Origin: Thermincola carboxydiphila
GTDB taxonomy: Bacteria; Bacillota; Thermincolia; Thermincolales; UBA2595
Length of the DNA stretch: 64,000 bases
Direction of reading: 5' to 3'
NCBI GenBank assembly: GCA_016841725.1
Contig: JAENYP010000002.1
Span: forward strand, 30,757 to 94,756
Part shown: piece by piece, positions 61,288 to 64,000 of the stretch
Layout of the letters: each line of letters opens with the position of its first letter
Numbering within the stretch: the stretch's first letter is position 1
Notes under the pieces: model-generated
What the model was told of the DNA's origin: nothing
The model's database searches: none
Seen by the model: only the letters and a program-made list of their open reading frames with translations
Program-made: the position numbers and the translations under genes

Positions 61288-61407
61288 TGATATGTCTGTC
61301 AACTCCTCATTTCTTCCTCCCCATCCTCCATTGTCTTCCGTTTCGTAACCACTGATGGATTCAAGGCCAATGTCTTCGAGAATCCGGTCAATAAGTTCCT
61401 TAAGCAT
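61285..61407 (-). CDS. Possible small protein, 40 aa
   Basis: MLKELIDRILEDIGLESISG then YETEDNGGWGGRNEELTDIS. GAGGAATT lies before the ATG and the stop falls inside the tRNA terminator, which may serve both strands. The N-terminal half is an amphipathic helix; the rest is acidic and Gly rich. No family recognised. Support is only the start context and composition. Confidence 0.42.
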   Translation of the reverse strand: MLKELIDRILEDIGLESISGYETEDNGGWGGRNEELTDIS

Positions 61408-61634
61408 ACTTAATTCCTCCATTCTGCTAATATGAATGTCTGTTTAAGCCCATTCAATTACGATTAGTTACAGACAAAACATTATATGCATTTCCCTCAA
61501 TAAAAATGACAAAATCTTTTTTGCACATCACAATATTTCCCTAAAAAAGTAACACATGGACGACCGCCCTGAATACAATATACCATGCTGGTAAGATGTT
61601 GTTTATACCGGCAGTATTAAAAGGAGGTTTTTTG

Positions 61635-61934
61635 GTGTTAATAGTCATTGCCAGAATAAAAGCACGCAGCGGCCGCATTGATAAAATAGTGCCCCTGATG
61701 CAGGAAAACACTGAACTGGGAACCAGTAAACAAGGACACATCAGCAGTTTCCTGGCTAAAAGTACAGAAAGCGATAATGAACTTCTGGTATATTCTCTCT
61801 GGGATAATGAGTCCCTTTATGAACAGGCCAAAAATGAAATCAAAAAAGACCCCCGGACCAAAAAAGTGATGCTTCAGCTGCTAATCCACCTGGCCGGGGA
61901 ACCTGTAATTGAGACTTTTACCATTATTTCATAA
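61635..61934 (+). CDS. Antibiotic biosynthesis monooxygenase (ABM)-like small protein
   Basis: 99 residues from the GTG at 61635, seven bases after AAGGAGG. (M)LIVIARIKARSGRIDKIVP, STESDNELLVYSLWDNESLY and KKVMLQLLIHLAGEP follow the dimeric alpha/beta-barrel (ABM) pattern, with a first strand VIARI and a middle strand LLVYSLWDN. These proteins range from oxygenases to haem-degrading enzymes and plain dimer folds; no specific activity can be claimed. Monocistronic, convergent with the glycosylase gene. Confidence 0.68.
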   Translation: MLIVIARIKARSGRIDKIVPLMQENTELGTSKQGHISSFLAKSTESDNELLVYSLWDNESLYEQAKNEIKKDPRTKKVMLQLLIHLAGEPVIETFTIIS

Positions 61935-61937
61935 GAG

Positions 61938-62675
61938 TTACTCCCTGCCCTGGGGATAGAAGCATCTCTCACGTAAAGGACATTCTTTACATTTTGGTCT
62001 TTTATTGCTGCAGAACCTGTTTCCGATCCCGGTTACCAAGGCATGGTACTCATTGTATAAGGGCACGTCAGGAGAGAGCCTCTTCATAAAATAATCCTGC
62101 ATTTCGTCATAGGTTACATCTTCACTGAAGATTCCCAATCTGGAGAAAATCCGCCGCGTATATGCGTCAACAACAAAGGCCGGTTTTTCCGCTGCATACA
62201 GGATAATACTGTCCGCTGTCTCTGGACCGATGCCGTAAATACCCAGTAATTCTATCCTTAAGCTGTCCATATCTTTATTGAACATTTTGGTGAGGTTCCC
62301 ATTGTATTTTTGCATTATGTGCCCAACAAATGCCTTCAATTTTTTGGTTTTCATTCTGTAATACATTGTGGGAATTATGCATTGTTCAATTGCTTCATCT
62401 GAGGCGTTATACATACTTTCCAGTTCAAGAAAACCGGCTCTTTTGAGGTTTTCGATAGCCTTCATAACATTTTTCCAGGAAACACTCTGTGTCAGTATAG
62501 CGCCAACACAAATCTCAAATATTGTTTCACCCGGCCACCAACTCCTGGAACCAAAGTATTCAAACATCCTGTTATAAATATACATCAATTCATGAATACT
62601 GTTTTCACCGGCCTTTGGGGCGCTCGCAATTTCATTCCTGTTCAAATTTTGCCCATCTTCTCTTGGAACGTTCAA
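61938..62675 (-). CDS. Endonuclease III-like DNA glycosylase, catalytic Lys replaced
   Basis: About 245 residues from a TTG at 62675, chosen for GGGAGAG seven bases before; a GTG at 62723 or later starts are possible, as homology begins near IHELMYIYNRMFEYFG. The helix-hairpin-helix is LLGIYGIGPETADSII, the conserved Asp is in AFVVDAYTRRIFSRLG, and CSNKRPKCKECPLRERC binds a [4Fe-4S] cluster. Where E. coli Nth has GRKTAN (catalytic Lys) this has GPETAD, so it is probably a monofunctional glycosylase acting on damaged bases. It overlaps the upstream zinc-finger gene by about 44 bases. Confidence 0.88.
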   Translation of the reverse strand: MNVPREDGQNLNRNEIASAPKAGENSIHELMYIYNRMFEYFGSRSWWPGETIFEICVGAILTQSVSWKNVMKAIENLKRAGFLELESMYNASDEAIEQCIIPTMYYRMKTKKLKAFVGHIMQKYNGNLTKMFNKDMDSLRIELLGIYGIGPETADSIILYAAEKPAFVVDAYTRRIFSRLGIFSEDVTYDEMQDYFMKRLSPDVPLYNEYHALVTGIGNRFCSNKRPKCKECPLRERCFYPQGRE

Positions 62676-62931
62676 AGTTCTTACTCTCCCAGTCACTGCA
62701 CCTGATAATCTTATGTCTTTCACTTGGCAAAAAACGACATTGGCTGTTCCTTCTCTTTATGCAGTTTTTGCAGATATGTCCACCTGCAGAATCATCTGCC
62801 AAGGTTTCCTTGCCCAGCTTTTGGTCGACAATATCCCTGCATGATGAACATACCCAATTTTTATCCCTGACCCCGATAACGGCTGTCGTATGTGCGGGTC
62901 TTCCACATAGAATACATCTCTTAACAGGCAT
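62632..62931 (-). CDS. Cysteine-rich zinc-finger-like protein, 99 aa
   Basis: MPVKRCILCGRPAHTTAVIG begins at an ATG with GGGAGAAATG before it. Cysteine pairs CILC, CSSC and CKNC plus RRNSQCRF and IIRCSDW give about eight cysteines, enough for two zinc knuckles. The tail is basic (ESKNFERSKRRWAKFEQE). No named family recognised. Overlap with the glycosylase gene suggests translational coupling and a possible DNA-repair partner. Confidence 0.68.
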   Translation of the reverse strand: MPVKRCILCGRPAHTTAVIGVRDKNWVCSSCRDIVDQKLGKETLADDSAGGHICKNCIKRRNSQCRFLPSERHKIIRCSDWESKNFERSKRRWAKFEQE

Positions 62932-63007
62932 ATCATTTCTCCCAAATCCAGAATTATTTATCCTGTAATTCGACACAGAAAATGGTATTTCCTGCCTATT
63001 CGTTTCT

Positions 63008-63697
63008 TTAAGAGGAATTCTTTTTTACAGTTATCATTATTAAATAAGGAATAATAATCAATGCCGCAAACAATGCCAGCATCAGGGCGTAATTTTTGCT
63101 GTTGATAAGATTATTGCCCACATAGGTGTAACCTATGATAAAGGGAAGTTTGCCAATGGCAGATGCCGAAAAAAAAGAGGCAAACCGCATCTGGCTTATC
63201 CCGGCAGTGATATTAACAAGTGGAGCCGGAAAATATGGCAGGAGCCTCAGGGTCAGGACAGCCAGAAACCCCCCCGGACCATTCATCTTTTCCAGATAGC
63301 CCAGAGCCTTCCCCTCATACTTTGAAAGGGCCCACCGGAATCCCATGGTTCTCGATAAAAAAAAGGTAATTGAAGCCCCGGTCAGTGTTCCCACCCAAAT
63401 TATTGCTATTCCTTTACCCACTCCAAATAATATCCCGCCGGCGCTGCATAACAGAACAAAAGGAATTACAGGAACTATAGCCTGAACAAGTATAATTACC
63501 AAAAAGGCTATAGGCATAATTACCCCAAAAGACTTTACATACCTCACAGTACCTTCTATAGTTGACAATTCCTCGAGACTTACCGGTTTATACAGATACA
63601 GTCCCAAAATTGCAACAGCAGCAACTGCCAGGCTAATTAAAGAAAAAGGCTGTCCGCTTCCGGACGGCCTGTCCGCTAAATCACGACAGTTCTTCAT
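63008..63697 (-). CDS. TVP38/TMEM64 (DedA-like) family membrane protein
   Basis: About 229 residues starting MKNCRDLADRPSG. Membrane segments FSLISLAVAAVAILGLYLY, PIAFLVIILVQAIVPVIPFV, LCSAGGILFGVGKGIAIIW and two C-terminal helices surround the SNARE-associated family motif GASITFFLSRTMG and the Arg/Pro-rich LRLLPYFPAPLVNITAG. These proteins are linked to lipid flipping or membrane homeostasis. It overlaps the upstream 52-residue gene by 17 bases; the start is set there, although the ribosome site is weak. Confidence 0.87.
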   Translation of the reverse strand: MKNCRDLADRPSGSGQPFSLISLAVAAVAILGLYLYKPVSLEELSTIEGTVRYVKSFGVIMPIAFLVIILVQAIVPVIPFVLLCSAGGILFGVGKGIAIIWVGTLTGASITFFLSRTMGFRWALSKYEGKALGYLEKMNGPGGFLAVLTLRLLPYFPAPLVNITAGISQMRFASFFSASAIGKLPFIIGYTYVGNNLINSKNYALMLALFAALIIIPYLIMITVKKNSS

Positions 63698-63839
63698 ATT
63701 GTTGGATTTCTCTTTTTCTCTTTCTATAAAATTCACACACACACTCCACTTCACCAAGCCTGTCATTACCAATCACGTTCACCATGCATTCCCCGTCAGC
63801 AGCATGGATACAATCAGCAAAACACGGCTGACTGTTCAC
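63681..63839 (-). CDS. Small cysteine-rich protein, 52 aa
   Basis: A GTG-started frame with AGGGGGTGGGACA upstream: (M)NSQPCFADCIHAADGECMVN then VIGNDRLGEVECVCEFY and a basic end. CX3C...C and CVC suggest a zinc-bound knuckle. No family recognised. Its stop lies inside the next gene (17-base overlap), arguing that both are translated together. Confidence 0.6.
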   Translation of the reverse strand: MNSQPCFADCIHAADGECMVNVIGNDRLGEVECVCEFYRKRKREIQQYEELS

Positions 63840-63917
63840 TGTCCCACCCCCTTTTATGCTTAATCTGCCCTGAAGGGGTGGTAAACATTACATGTATCCA
63901 TTACCAAATGCCATTAT

Positions 63918-64000
63918 TCACTCCAACTTTGTCTCATCATCTTCAGAGGTCTCATCATCTTCAGAGGTCTCATCATCTTCAGAGGTCTCATCATCTTCAG
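63918..64000 (-). CDS. Partial gene with C-terminal SEDDET repeats
   Basis: Only the last 27 codons are inside the window: hexapeptide SEDDET three times and part of a fourth, then KLE and the stop. The strongly acidic repeated tail is likely disordered. The body of the protein lies beyond the right edge and cannot be named. Confidence 0.6.
   Translation of the reverse strand, partial: EDDETSEDDETSEDDETSEDDETKLE
63933..64000. repeat. 18-bp tandem repeat at the right edge
   Basis: The unit TCTCATCATCTTCAGAGG recurs nearly four times without change and continues to the window end; it encodes the SEDDET tail. Confidence 0.85.

Overview
The window reads as chromosomal DNA of a strictly anaerobic, Gram-positive (Bacillota/Clostridia, Peptococcaceae-like) bacterium. 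The basis is strong GGAGG-type ribosome binding sites with many TTG/GTG starts, AddAB and SbcCD repair enzymes of the Firmicute type, DUF4264 and TIGR04086 proteins, a Ni-CO dehydrogenase, a secreted decaheme cytochrome c and a flavin/heterodisulfide-reductase electron-bifurcating operon. Metal-respiring carboxydotrophs such as Thermincola would fit, but the species is inference. Most genes lie on the minus strand.

Layout: 0-2.7 kb, surE (partial), a DUF4264 protein, folE, queE and a lipoprotein. 2.8-5.2 kb, a GGDEF cyclase and a TPR protein. 5.4-9.05 kb, the CO dehydrogenase operon cooF-cooS-FAD oxidoreductase. 9.4-14.8 kb, an orphan solute-binding lipoprotein and a 1390-residue decaheme cytochrome with Ig-like repeats. 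15-28 kb, a TPR protein, sbcC, sbcD, addA, addB. 28-35.7 kb, hypotheticals, a hemerythrin, a TetR-controlled ABC-2 exporter operon, a TIGR04086 membrane protein and an orphan histidine kinase. 35.9-42.7 kb, an operon hdrC-hdrB-hdrA-flxD-flxC-flxB-flxA. 43.4-51.3 kb, pssA, psd, dinG, uspA and a PhoR/PhoB-type pair. 51.4-56.5 kb, fmdB, a three-gene ferredoxin/selenoprotein operon, trxB, pxpC, pxpA, pxpB and a zinc ribbon. 56.5-64 kb, pgsA, mazG, a methyltransferase, a NERD-kinase fusion, tRNA-Arg(CCG), a DNA glycosylase and small cysteine-rich proteins.

The main discovery is three in-frame UGA codons that are best read as selenocysteine, each splitting or hiding a gene from ordinary ORF calling. 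HdrA reads through UGA at 40657-40659 (DCGA-U-ILTPKM). FlxD/MvhD reads through UGA at 39041-39043 (GVLVGG-U-HPGDCHY). A 113-residue thioredoxin-fold protein resembling YuzD/DUF1462 (51739-52080, C-SGGG-U) is otherwise invisible. Each UGA is followed at the usual distance by a small hairpin that could be a bacterial SECIS.

The third selenoprotein ends an operon with a ferredoxin and a 65-residue helical protein. That operon has a near-consensus promoter (TTGACA-17-TACAAT) followed directly by an ATACCCC-CTA-GGGGTAT inverted repeat of the type bound by CsoR/CstR repressors, and trxB lies just upstream. The Flx-Hdr operon is preceded by three tandem 19-bp-spaced sites resembling the NADH-sensing Rex operator, which suits an NADH-linked bifurcating complex. 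Other items of note are a palindromic element family (three copies, compensatory stem changes), a NERD-nuclease/Ser-Thr-kinase membrane protein, and several structured intergenic regions.
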